The notes under the pieces are model-generated. The model made no database searches and was not told where the DNA came from. It saw nothing but the letters and a program-made list of their open reading frames with translations. From an uncultured Alphaproteobacteria bacterium (GTDB taxonomy: Bacteria > Pseudomonadota > Alphaproteobacteria > Bin95), in contig CAJXVF010000227.1 in assembly GCA_913060845.1 (NCBI GenBank), forward strand, positions 1-5,331: 5,331 nt of DNA, read 5' to 3'. Position numbers and translations under genes: made by a program. Positions 1 to 5,331 of this stretch are shown here, piece by piece. Each line of letters starts with the position of its first letter. Position 1 is the first letter of the stretch.

Positions 1-48
1 CGAGATGTAGAGAGGTCTCGTGGGCTCGGAGATGTGTATAAGAGACAG
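1..48 (+). other. Illumina Nextera P7/i7 adapter (untrimmed, synthetic)
   Basis: This is not genomic DNA. Positions 15-48 match the 34-nt Nextera Read 2 transposase adapter exactly, and its last 19 bases (30-48) are the Tn5 mosaic end. Positions 1-6 (CGAGAT) match the 3' end of the P7 flow-cell primer. The 8 bases between (7-14, GTAGAGAG) are in the i7 index position and are the reverse complement of CTCTCTAC, which I recall as Nextera index N707. The order P7, index, adapter, insert is what Read 1 read-through gives when assembled in reverse orientation. Genomic sequence starts at 49. Confidence 0.97.
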
Positions 49-106
49 GATTAGAGGTTTGATAGTGGATTTCGCTGTGTAGGGGTAGCCAGAATGACAA
101 AATGCC

Positions 107-114
107 TATAAAAT
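107..114 (+). promoter_or_regulatory. Possible -10 element upstream of ntrB
   Basis: TATAAAAT resembles a sigma-70 type -10 box and lies about 55 bases before the ntrB start, in the most AT-rich part of the window. No good -35 hexamer sits 16-18 bases upstream; the nearest TTGA-like match (TTGATA, 59-64) is much too far away. No -24/-12 sigma-54 pattern (TGGC...TTGC with correct spacing) was seen here. Treat it as a weak candidate based on composition and position only. Confidence 0.22.
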
Positions 115-152
115 GACCTTATTAAAAAAAGCCTACTTATTGGGCGCTTTGT

Positions 153-158
153 AGAAGG
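153..158 (+). promoter_or_regulatory. Ribosome binding site of ntrB
   Basis: AGAAGG is a partial Shine-Dalgarno match ending 10 bases before the ATG at 169. It supports that start. An in-frame stop (TAA, 109-111) lies upstream and no other in-frame ATG falls between it and 169. Confidence 0.5.
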
Positions 159-168
159 CTCAGAATAT

Positions 169-1266
169 ATGGCTCCAGCCAATGCGAGTGATGTAATTAA
201 CGCGCTTCCAGCAGCGGTTCTCGTTGTGCAAGCCGACGGGGTTATACGGTTGGTCAATGCAGCCGCCGAATCGCTCCTGCAACAAAGTGTTGCGCATCTC
301 CAAGGCCAAGGTCTGGATATGGTATTTGGCCGTGATAGCGCCATCGCGTCACTGGTGCGCCAGACCGTTGAGGAACTGGCACCTATGGCGGAGTTCGATG
401 TCCAGCTGACGACGGCCCGAACGCGAACAGACCGGGTGGCTATATCAACTGCACCGCTGCTGTCTGATGATCCGAACAATCCGCCTGAAATCATTGTGCA
501 GTTCGCAGCCACTTCGATTGCGCAACGAATCGATCAGCAAATGCGCCGTCAAGGTGCCGCGCGGTCAGCGTCCGGCATGGTGGCGGTGTTGGCGCATGAA
601 GTACGGAACCCATTAGCTGGCATTAAGGGCGCTGCACAGATCCTGGAACCATCGCTGGCTGGCGAAGACAGGGAATTGACGCAGTTGATCGCGGATGAGG
701 TTGACCGCATTACGAACTTGATTGAACGCATGGATGTGTTTGCTGATGTCGGCCCGGTCGCCCATCAGCCCGTGAACGTTCATCAGCCGCTGGACCGTGC
801 ACGCCGTGTTCTTACGACCGGCGGCGCCTTCGAAGGCCTACGGATCGTTGAACAATACGATCCTTCGCTTCCGCCCGTGCGCGGTGATTTCGAAGGCTTG
901 GTGCAGGTGTTTATGAATCTTATTAAGAATGCGATTGACGCAGCGCGTGACGGCGGCGGCGAGGTCTTGCTGCGCACGAGCTATCGCCATGGGCTTCGCT
1001 TATCTGGCGACAATCGACGTGAATCTGGAGCGCTTCCGATTGAGGTTGCTATCCAGGATAACGGTCCTGGCATTCCAGACGATCTGCAGCGCAGCGTCTT
1101 CGATCCTTTCGTTACGACAAAGGACGCCGGGCAGGGCCTTGGCCTTGCCATGGTGGCAAAGATCATAGGCGACCATGGCGGTGCCGTTGAGTTTGAAAGC
1201 GAACCGCGCCAGACGATTTTCACCGTTCACTTACCGCTATTCATTGAGACGGAGGCCAAGCCATGA
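169..1266 (+). CDS. ntrB: Nitrogen regulation sensor histidine kinase NtrB (GlnL)
   Basis: NtrB is a cytosolic histidine kinase/phosphatase that controls NtrC phosphorylation; in known systems PII (GlnB) tunes it to the glutamine and 2-oxoglutarate state. The 365 residues match the family's usual length, and there is no signal peptide or membrane segment. An N-terminal PAS domain spans roughly residues 5-120. The dimerization/phosphoacceptor helix carries [12 protein letters not shown] with the phosphorylated histidine at H143. The ATPase domain has the N box [10 protein letters not shown] (N250, N254), the G1 box DNGPGIP (297-303), the F box VFDPFVTTK and the G2 box GQGLGLA (321-327). All key residues are intact, so an active kinase is expected. 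The ATG at 169 is the only in-frame ATG after the stop at 109-111 that keeps the full PAS domain. The stop overlaps the ntrC start (ATGA), implying translational coupling. The family call is firm; PII control is inferred from homology. Confidence 0.95.
   Translation: MAPANASDVINALPAAVLVVQADGVIRLVNAAAESLLQQSVAHLQGQGLDMVFGRDSAIASLVRQTVEELAPMAEFDVQLTTARTRTDRVAISTAPLLSDDPNNPPEIIVQFAATSIAQRIDQQMRRQGAARSASGMVAVLAHEVRNPLAGIKGAAQILEPSLAGEDRELTQLIADEVDRITNLIERMDVFADVGPVAHQPVNVHQPLDRARRVLTTGGAFEGLRIVEQYDPSLPPVRGDFEGLVQVFMNLIKNAIDAARDGGGEVLLRTSYRHGLRLSGDNRRESGALPIEVAIQDNGPGIPDDLQRSVFDPFVTTKDAGQGLGLAMVAKIIGDHGGAVEFESEPRQTIFTVHLPLFIETEAKP
1251..1255 (+). promoter_or_regulatory. Ribosome binding site of ntrC
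   Basis: GGAGG lies inside the last codons of ntrB, 7 bases before the ntrC ATG at 1263. This is a near-ideal Shine-Dalgarno sequence. It fixes the ntrC start despite the 4-base overlap and suggests ntrC can be initiated efficiently on its own as well as by coupling. Confidence 0.8.
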
Positions 1267-2735
1267 GCAAGGGCGTCATTTTGCTGGCGGATGATGAACG
1301 GTCCATTCGCACTGTTCTAACCCATGCGTTCATGCGGGCGGGCTATGAGGTCAAATCCACAGGCGTTGCAGCCATGCTGTGGAAATGGGTGGCGGACGGG
1401 CTGGGTGATCTGGTCGTGACAGACGTAAAGATGCCAGATGAAAACGGCTTGGATCTGTTGGTGAAGATTCAGAAAGCCCGGCCTAACCTGCGGGTCATCG
1501 TCGTTAGCGGCCAGAATACTTTACTGACAGCAATTCAGGCGACGGAACGGGGTGCGTTTGAATATTTCACCAAGCCCTTCGATATGCGGGAACTGCTCGG
1601 TGCAGTTGATCGTGCATTCTCAGAGCCCTTTGTTTCAGCCGCAGCGCCGGCTCCCGTATCTGACGAAGAAGAACGGCTGCCGCTGAAGGGTCGTTCCCCA
1701 GCAATGCAAGACGTTTATCGCGTGCTGGCGCGGCTGATGGGGGCCGATCTGTCTGTGCTTATTACAGGTGAATCGGGGACGGGTAAGGAGCTTGCCGCCC
1801 GCGCGCTCCATGAATTCGGCCCACGCAAGCACGCGCCTTTTATCGCCATTAATATGGCTGCAATCCCGAAAGATCTGATTGAGAGCGAACTTTTTGGCCA
1901 TGAGCGTGGTGCGTTCACGGGTGCTGCAACTAGGGCGTCCGGTAAGTTCGAACAGGCGGAAGGTGGGACGTTGTTTCTGGATGAAATCGGCGATATGCCG
2001 CACGAAGCGCAAACCAGATTGCTCCGTGTTCTACAGCAAGGTGAATACGTGCCGATTGGCGCAGCTACACCTATCCGAACCAATGTGCGTATCGTATCCG
2101 CAACCCATCGCGACCTTCGCCAATTGGTTAAGCAGGGAACGTTCCGGGAGGATTTGTTCTATCGCTTGAACGTTGTGCCAGTGCGTTTGCCGCCGCTACG
2201 CGAGCGCAAGGAAGACATTCCGGAACTTGTTTCGCACTTCATTGCGGGCTGTGCGCGCCTTGGCCTTCCGGGCCGAACGCTTTCTGATGGTGCGATGGCG
2301 GCGCTGAAAGAGCATTCTTGGCCTGGCAATGTCCGTGAGTTGGAGAATCTTATCCGCCGGGTCGTTGTTATGGCACCGGAGGAGACGGTGCCTGCAGAAA
2401 CCGTTCGAGAAATCTTGCTGGAGCAAACCTCGTCAATGTCTGGCGGCACCAGCATTTCAGGCGAATTAACAGGTGGGGAAACACTTGAGGAATTGGCAGA
2501 CGCATTCCTCACGCGCTATTTCGCAGACCTTGGCGGTGATTTGCCTGAGCCGGGCCTGCACAGCCGCATTTTGGATCAAGTCGAGGCACCATTAATCGCA
2601 CATGCGCTTTCCGCTGTAGGCGGGAATCAGATCCGGGCAGCGGACTTGCTCGGGATAAATCGCAATACGCTTCGAAAAAAGATACGTATGCTTGGCGTTC
2701 CTGTGCTTAAGAAGGGCGTCAGGGTCCGTATCTAG
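1263..2735 (+). CDS. ntrC: Nitrogen regulation response regulator NtrC (GlnG), sigma-54 activator
   Basis: NtrC is the DNA-binding partner of NtrB. When phosphorylated it oligomerizes and uses ATP hydrolysis to open sigma-54 RNA polymerase complexes at nitrogen-assimilation promoters. The 490 residues are a full-length family member with three domains. The receiver (about 1-120) has the acidic pair D10/D11, phosphoacceptor D54 in [13 protein letters not shown]82 and K104, the same numbering as enterobacterial NtrC. The AAA+ domain (about 141-380) has Walker A GESGTGKE (169-176), the sigma-54 contact loop GAFTGA (216-221), Walker [12 protein letters not shown] (234-244), candidate arginine fingers R295 and R301, and sensor II in WPGNVREL (353-360). 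A C-terminal Fis-type helix-turn-helix lies at about 454-480 ([20 protein letters not shown]). Everything needed for phosphorylation, ATPase activity, sigma-54 engagement and DNA binding is present. The start is set by GGAGG 7 bases upstream. Confidence 0.96.
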   Translation: MSKGVILLADDERSIRTVLTHAFMRAGYEVKSTGVAAMLWKWVADGLGDLVVTDVKMPDENGLDLLVKIQKARPNLRVIVVSGQNTLLTAIQATERGAFEYFTKPFDMRELLGAVDRAFSEPFVSAAAPAPVSDEEERLPLKGRSPAMQDVYRVLARLMGADLSVLITGESGTGKELAARALHEFGPRKHAPFIAINMAAIPKDLIESELFGHERGAFTGAATRASGKFEQAEGGTLFLDEIGDMPHEAQTRLLRVLQQGEYVPIGAATPIRTNVRIVSATHRDLRQLVKQGTFREDLFYRLNVVPVRLPPLRERKEDIPELVSHFIAGCARLGLPGRTLSDGAMAALKEHSWPGNVRELENLIRRVVVMAPEETVPAETVREILLEQTSSMSGGTSISGELTGGETLEELADAFLTRYFADLGGDLPEPGLHSRILDQVEAPLIAHALSAVGGNQIRAADLLGINRNTLRKKIRMLGVPVLKKGVRVRI

Positions 2736-2762
2736 TCTCTTATTGCGCTTGAGACGGGCCGT

Positions 2763-4949
2763 ATGCGCAGCGAGGCTACGATGCTGAAGCGGCTTTTTTC
2801 GGGGTGGCGACTATTCTTTTTAGTCGGCGGCATGACCTTCATCGCGTTTGCGATGGTGGCGTTTACGTTCGCACTTTTGCTGGATGTAGCGCCGTTCGTG
2901 ACCTCATCGCCCGAAAACGTGGTGATGTCGCTGAATGCCAATCTGGTGATTCTGCTGATCCTGGCACTACTCGTCGGCTACAGAATTTTTGCCGTTTTCC
3001 GTGGGCGCGTTAAGGGCGGTGGCGGCGGCAAGCTGCATGCCCGGGTCGCGTTGCTGTTTGGCTTGGTCGCGACGGCGCCGAGCATCATGCTGGTTATCTT
3101 CTCCGTAGCGTTTCTTCACGTTGGCTTGGACCAATGGTTTGGCCAAAAAGTGGACGCAGCAGTCAACCGCTCCCTGTTCATTGGACGGGCCTATCTTCGA
3201 GAGCATCGCCTTGGACTCGTTCGAGATACCTATGCCATGGGGGATTCGCTCGCCCGGCAAGATGTGATTGATACGGGCGCTAAGGATGATTGGGATAAAG
3301 CGCTGAATGGCCTCACCACGCGACTTGGATTGGCTGAGGTTGTGCTCTTTGATGAATCTGGATCGGTCCGCGGGAAAGCGGGTGATGTGGATGAGTTGAA
3401 GGGGGCGACAGTGCCTGACTGGGCGGTTCGCTCGGCGCGATTGGGGGACGCTGTTGTTGTTATTGGTGGCAGTGCGGAGCGTGTGCGATCACTGCTTTGG
3501 CTCGGCGAACGGAAGCTATTTCTGTTGGTCGGACGTGCAATTGACCCCGGAATTGTCAGGCATGTTGAAGGTGTGAACCTTGCCGTTGGTGATTTCCAGC
3601 AGGCCGTTGTTAAGCGAACGAGCATCGAGGCCAGGCTGTCTGTCTTCTACGTCCTGTTCGGGCTTGTTTTCGTTCTGGCATCAATGTGGGCTGGACTCAT
3701 GTTTGCAGGCGCACTGGCGGAACCGATATCGACGCTAATTCAAACAGCGGACAGAGTCCGGGCTGGGGATCTATCGGCGAGGGTTATCGTCCGGGGGCGC
3801 AGCGATGAGATTGGCAGCCTCCTGGCTGGCTTTAACCGGATGACGGAACAGCTGGAGGCGCAACGGGACCGGCTTGTGGATGCGAATGAGAAGATGGATG
3901 AGCGGCGAAAATTCATCGGTGCTGTGCTGAGTGGAGTCACATCTGGCGTGGTTGGGGTCGATCCAGCAGGGGTGGTCCGCGCGGCAAATACCTATGCGGA
4001 GGCGACACTGGCGGGGGGTGAGAATATTGTCGGTGAAGAGCTGCACACCGTAGCACCAGAACTAGAGACAGCTCTGAGTGAGGTCGGCGGCGTTAGTGGT
4101 GTTGCAGAAACCGAAGTTCGGATCATTCGCGAAGGCCGCCAGCGGGTGCTGCTAGCGCGCGCATCTGATGAATCCGATGCTGAACTTGAAGGACAGGTGA
4201 TTACCTTTACGGATATCACCGATCTTGTGGCGGCGAAGCGCCAGGCGGCATGGTCAGGCGTCGCGCGCCGAGTAGCCCACGAAATCAAGAATCCATTGAC
4301 GCCAATCCAACTTGCTGCCGAGCGGCTCAAGCGAAAATACGGCAAAACGATTGAATTGGACCCGGATATCTTCGCCCTTTGTTGCGACACCATCGTCCGA
4401 CAAGTGGGTGCACTTCGGGGCATGGTGGATGAATTCTCAGAATTTGCGCGCCTGCCGACCCCCAAGATGCAATTGGCGAGCCTTGGCGACCTGAGCGGCG
4501 AGGTGATCTTCCTTCTAGAGATGGAACACAAGGACGTCTCGTTCAAACTTTCCATCGAGAGTAATCCGAGCGAGATCGACTGTGATCCTGGACAGATCAC
4601 GCGTGCGCTGAACAACATTCTGATCAACGCCGTTCATGCTGTTCAAGAAAAGCAGGCAGAGGACGCAAGCGAAGAGGGTGAGGTAGCGTTGACAGTGCTG
4701 ACGGAGGGCCATCAGGTCGTGCTCCGGGTTGAAGACACGGGCAACGGCTTCCCGGATGACTTGATCCACAGCGTCGCAGAGCCATATGTAACCACCAAGC
4801 CAAATGGGTCTGGCCTTGGTCTCGCGATCGTTCAGCGAATCGTTGAAGAGCACGGCGGAGAGTTGAGGCTTTCCAATAAGCCGAGCGGCGGTGCCTTGGT
4901 TGAGATACGCCTGTTGAGCCATGGTGATATTCTGGCTGCTGGCGCATAA
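2763..4949 (+). CDS. ntrY: Nitrogen regulation sensor histidine kinase NtrY (membrane)
   Basis: NtrY is the inner-membrane histidine kinase that pairs with NtrX; in studied alphaproteobacteria the pair affects nitrogen metabolism, the cell envelope and redox responses. The 728 residues fit the family. Predicted transmembrane helices lie at about 16-40, 60-80, 94-119 and 292-316, leaving a periplasmic sensor loop of about 170 residues (120-291). A HAMP linker follows at about 317-372 (AEPISTLIQTADRVRAGDLSAR), then a PAS-like domain at about 380-490. The phosphoacceptor helix is RRVAHEIKNPLTPIQLAAER, with H506. The ATPase domain has the N box NNILINAVHA (N622), the G1 box DTGNGFP (658-664), an F box AEPYVTTK and the G2 box GSGLGLAIV (682-690). 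The start is uncertain: ATG 2763 has only a weak upstream GAGA, whereas ATG 2781 (residue 7) has GAGG five bases before it. Either leaves the first helix whole. It follows ntrC by 27 bases, consistent with an operon. Confidence 0.94.
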   Translation: MRSEATMLKRLFSGWRLFFLVGGMTFIAFAMVAFTFALLLDVAPFVTSSPENVVMSLNANLVILLILALLVGYRIFAVFRGRVKGGGGGKLHARVALLFGLVATAPSIMLVIFSVAFLHVGLDQWFGQKVDAAVNRSLFIGRAYLREHRLGLVRDTYAMGDSLARQDVIDTGAKDDWDKALNGLTTRLGLAEVVLFDESGSVRGKAGDVDELKGATVPDWAVRSARLGDAVVVIGGSAERVRSLLWLGERKLFLLVGRAIDPGIVRHVEGVNLAVGDFQQAVVKRTSIEARLSVFYVLFGLVFVLASMWAGLMFAGALAEPISTLIQTADRVRAGDLSARVIVRGRSDEIGSLLAGFNRMTEQLEAQRDRLVDANEKMDERRKFIGAVLSGVTSGVVGVDPAGVVRAANTYAEATLAGGENIVGEELHTVAPELETALSEVGGVSGVAETEVRIIREGRQRVLLARASDESDAELEGQVITFTDITDLVAAKRQAAWSGVARRVAHEIKNPLTPIQLAAERLKRKYGKTIELDPDIFALCCDTIVRQVGALRGMVDEFSEFARLPTPKMQLASLGDLSGEVIFLLEMEHKDVSFKLSIESNPSEIDCDPGQITRALNNILINAVHAVQEKQAEDASEEGEVALTVLTEGHQVVLRVEDTGNGFPDDLIHSVAEPYVTTKPNGSGLGLAIVQRIVEEHGGELRLSNKPSGGALVEIRLLSHGDILAAGA

Positions 4950-4993
4950 TCATATCTGCTGAACGAACGCTGGTGCGGCGTGCTGCGCGCCTT

Positions 4994-4998
4994 AGGAG
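4994..4998 (+). promoter_or_regulatory. Ribosome binding site of ntrX
   Basis: AGGAG sits 9 bases before the ATG at 5008 in the 58-base ntrY-ntrX gap. It is a strong Shine-Dalgarno match and settles the ntrX start. Confidence 0.75.
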
Positions 4999-5007
4999 AG
5001 CAAACCC

Positions 5008-5298
5008 ATGGCGGTCGATGTGCTGGTCGTCGATGATGAGGCTGACATCCGGCTGACTTTGTCTGGTCTGCTGGAAGATGAAGGCTGGGTGATTGCGACT
5101 GCCGGTGGCTCTGATGAAGCGCTGAGGCAGGTTATCGAACAGAATCCGCCGGTCGTTGTGCTGGATGTTTGGCTTGAGGGCAGCCTTCTGGACGGCCTTG
5201 AAGTTCTGACAGCGATCCAGAAAGAGCGCCCGGATACGGTCGTGCTGATGATGAGCGGCCATTCAGACATTGAAACCGCAGTGAATGCCATCCAAGAC
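5008..5298 (+). CDS. ntrX: Nitrogen regulation response regulator NtrX, 5' part only (cut by contig end)
   Basis: NtrX is the response regulator partner of NtrY and an NtrC-like protein. Only the first 97 residues are present, against roughly 450-490 in complete family members. They cover most of the receiver domain: acidic residues D9, D10 and E11 in VVDDEADIR, phosphoacceptor D53 in VVLDVWLEG, the NtrX-typical GSLLDGLEVL after it, and S83 in MMSGHSD. The conserved lysine, the AAA+ domain and the DNA-binding domain lie beyond the window. The break is technical: the last genomic codon is GAC (5296-5298, D97), after which the frame runs into Nextera adapter and would read LSLIHISEPTR, a well-known adapter-derived peptide. 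Those 11 residues are not part of the protein. The NtrX assignment rests on position after ntrY and on the receiver signature, and both agree. Confidence 0.92.
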
Positions 5299-5331
5299 CT
5301 GTCTCTTATACACATCTCCGAGCCCACGAGA
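5299..5331 (-). other. Illumina Nextera adapter (untrimmed, synthetic)
   Basis: This is not genomic DNA. The 33 bases are the reverse complement of the Nextera Read 2 transposase adapter, lacking only its final base; 5299-5317 is the 19-base Tn5 mosaic end. They are the exact inverted counterpart of 16-48 at the other end of the window. Genomic sequence ends at 5298, inside ntrX. Confidence 0.97.

Larger units (their letters stand above)
49..168 (+). other. Leader region upstream of ntrB, no convincing gene
   Basis: These 120 bases separate the adapter from the ntrB start. All three forward frames meet a stop by position 82: TAG at 52-54, TGA at 60-62 and TAG at 80-82. At most about 10 codons of an upstream gene (the frame ending at 80-82) could be present, too few to identify. 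In many alphaproteobacteria the gene before ntrB is dusB (nifR3), so such a tail would fit, but the sequence does not show it. The stretch 100-130 is AT-rich compared with the genes and includes TATAAAAT (107-114) and a run of seven A (124-130). It most likely holds the 5' untranslated region and possibly a promoter. Confidence 0.6.

Noticed and set aside
133..154. CTAC/GTAG inverted repeat just before ntrB as an operator or riboswitch
   Set aside because: The match is four bases over a 14-base loop, which is expected by chance. No known leader RNA pattern is visible.
51..512. Minus-strand open frame of 153 codons opposite the ntrB N-terminus
   Set aside because: It is antisense to the PAS-encoding part of ntrB, has low-complexity Ser/Thr/Arg-rich composition and no recognisable domain. 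It is a shadow of the ntrB reading frame.
2735..2755. Inverted repeat GTCTC/GAGAC between ntrC and ntrY as a terminator
   Set aside because: The stem is only 5 base pairs with an 11-base loop and no T-run after it. It is too weak for an intrinsic terminator, and ntrY follows at once.
2961..2977. CTGGCAC sequence resembling a sigma-54 -24 element
   Set aside because: It lies inside the second membrane helix region of ntrY and has no TTGC at the correct -12 spacing, so it is a coding-sequence coincidence.
3992..4627. Long minus-strand open frame of 211 codons opposite ntrY
   Set aside because: Composition is Ser/Arg/Pro-rich with no domain, and it lies entirely antisense to the HAMP/PAS and kinase core of ntrY, whose motifs are intact.
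4977..4991. GGCG/CGCC inverted repeat in the ntrY-ntrX gap as a terminator
   Set aside because: It has a 4-bp stem, is followed by the ntrX ribosome binding site rather than a T-run, and fits chance in GC-rich sequence.
4624..5262. Long minus-strand open frame of 212 codons spanning the ntrY end and ntrX start
   Set aside because: It crosses two real genes and their intergenic gap on the opposite strand, has no recognisable motif and is rich in His/Arg/Gln, as expected from antisense reading of GC-rich genes.

Overview
The natural DNA in this window is a stretch of about 5.25 kb (49-5298) from an alphaproteobacterium. It carries the classic nitrogen-regulation cluster ntrB-ntrC-ntrY-ntrX, all on the + strand. 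The taxonomic call rests on having the two two-component systems NtrBC and NtrYX in tandem, a layout characteristic of Alphaproteobacteria. It is supported by protein signatures (NtrC receiver motif [16 protein letters not shown], NtrC C-terminal [20 protein letters not shown], NtrX motif DVWLEGSLLDGLEVL) and by moderately GC-rich coding sequence. Genus and species cannot be named from what is visible.

Layout: 1-48 is synthetic Illumina Nextera sequence (end of the P7 primer, an 8-nt index, then the transposase adapter). 49-168 is a short AT-rich leader with no convincing gene; it may hold a promoter and perhaps the last codons of an upstream gene. 169-1266 is ntrB, a cytosolic PAS histidine kinase. 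1263-2735 is ntrC, a sigma-54 activator that overlaps ntrB by ATGA. 2763-4949 is ntrY, a membrane histidine kinase with four predicted transmembrane segments, HAMP and PAS. 5008-5298 is the first 97 codons of ntrX, cut off by the contig end. 5299-5331 is again Nextera adapter, the reverse complement of the one at the left end.

How the genes work together: NtrB (regulated by PII in known systems) phosphorylates NtrC at D54, and NtrC then drives sigma-54 RNA polymerase at nitrogen-assimilation promoters. NtrY is the membrane sensor for NtrX, and cross-talk between the pairs is known in several alphaproteobacteria. The tight spacing (4-bp overlap, 27-bp gap, 58-bp gap) and the lack of any convincing terminator between genes suggest one transcription unit. 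All catalytic residues I looked for are present, so nothing points to a decayed gene.

I found no undescribed system. The unusual signals are technical: untrimmed sequencing adapters at both ends, which create a false terminal inverted repeat, a false C-terminal tail on NtrX and a false minus-strand ORF.
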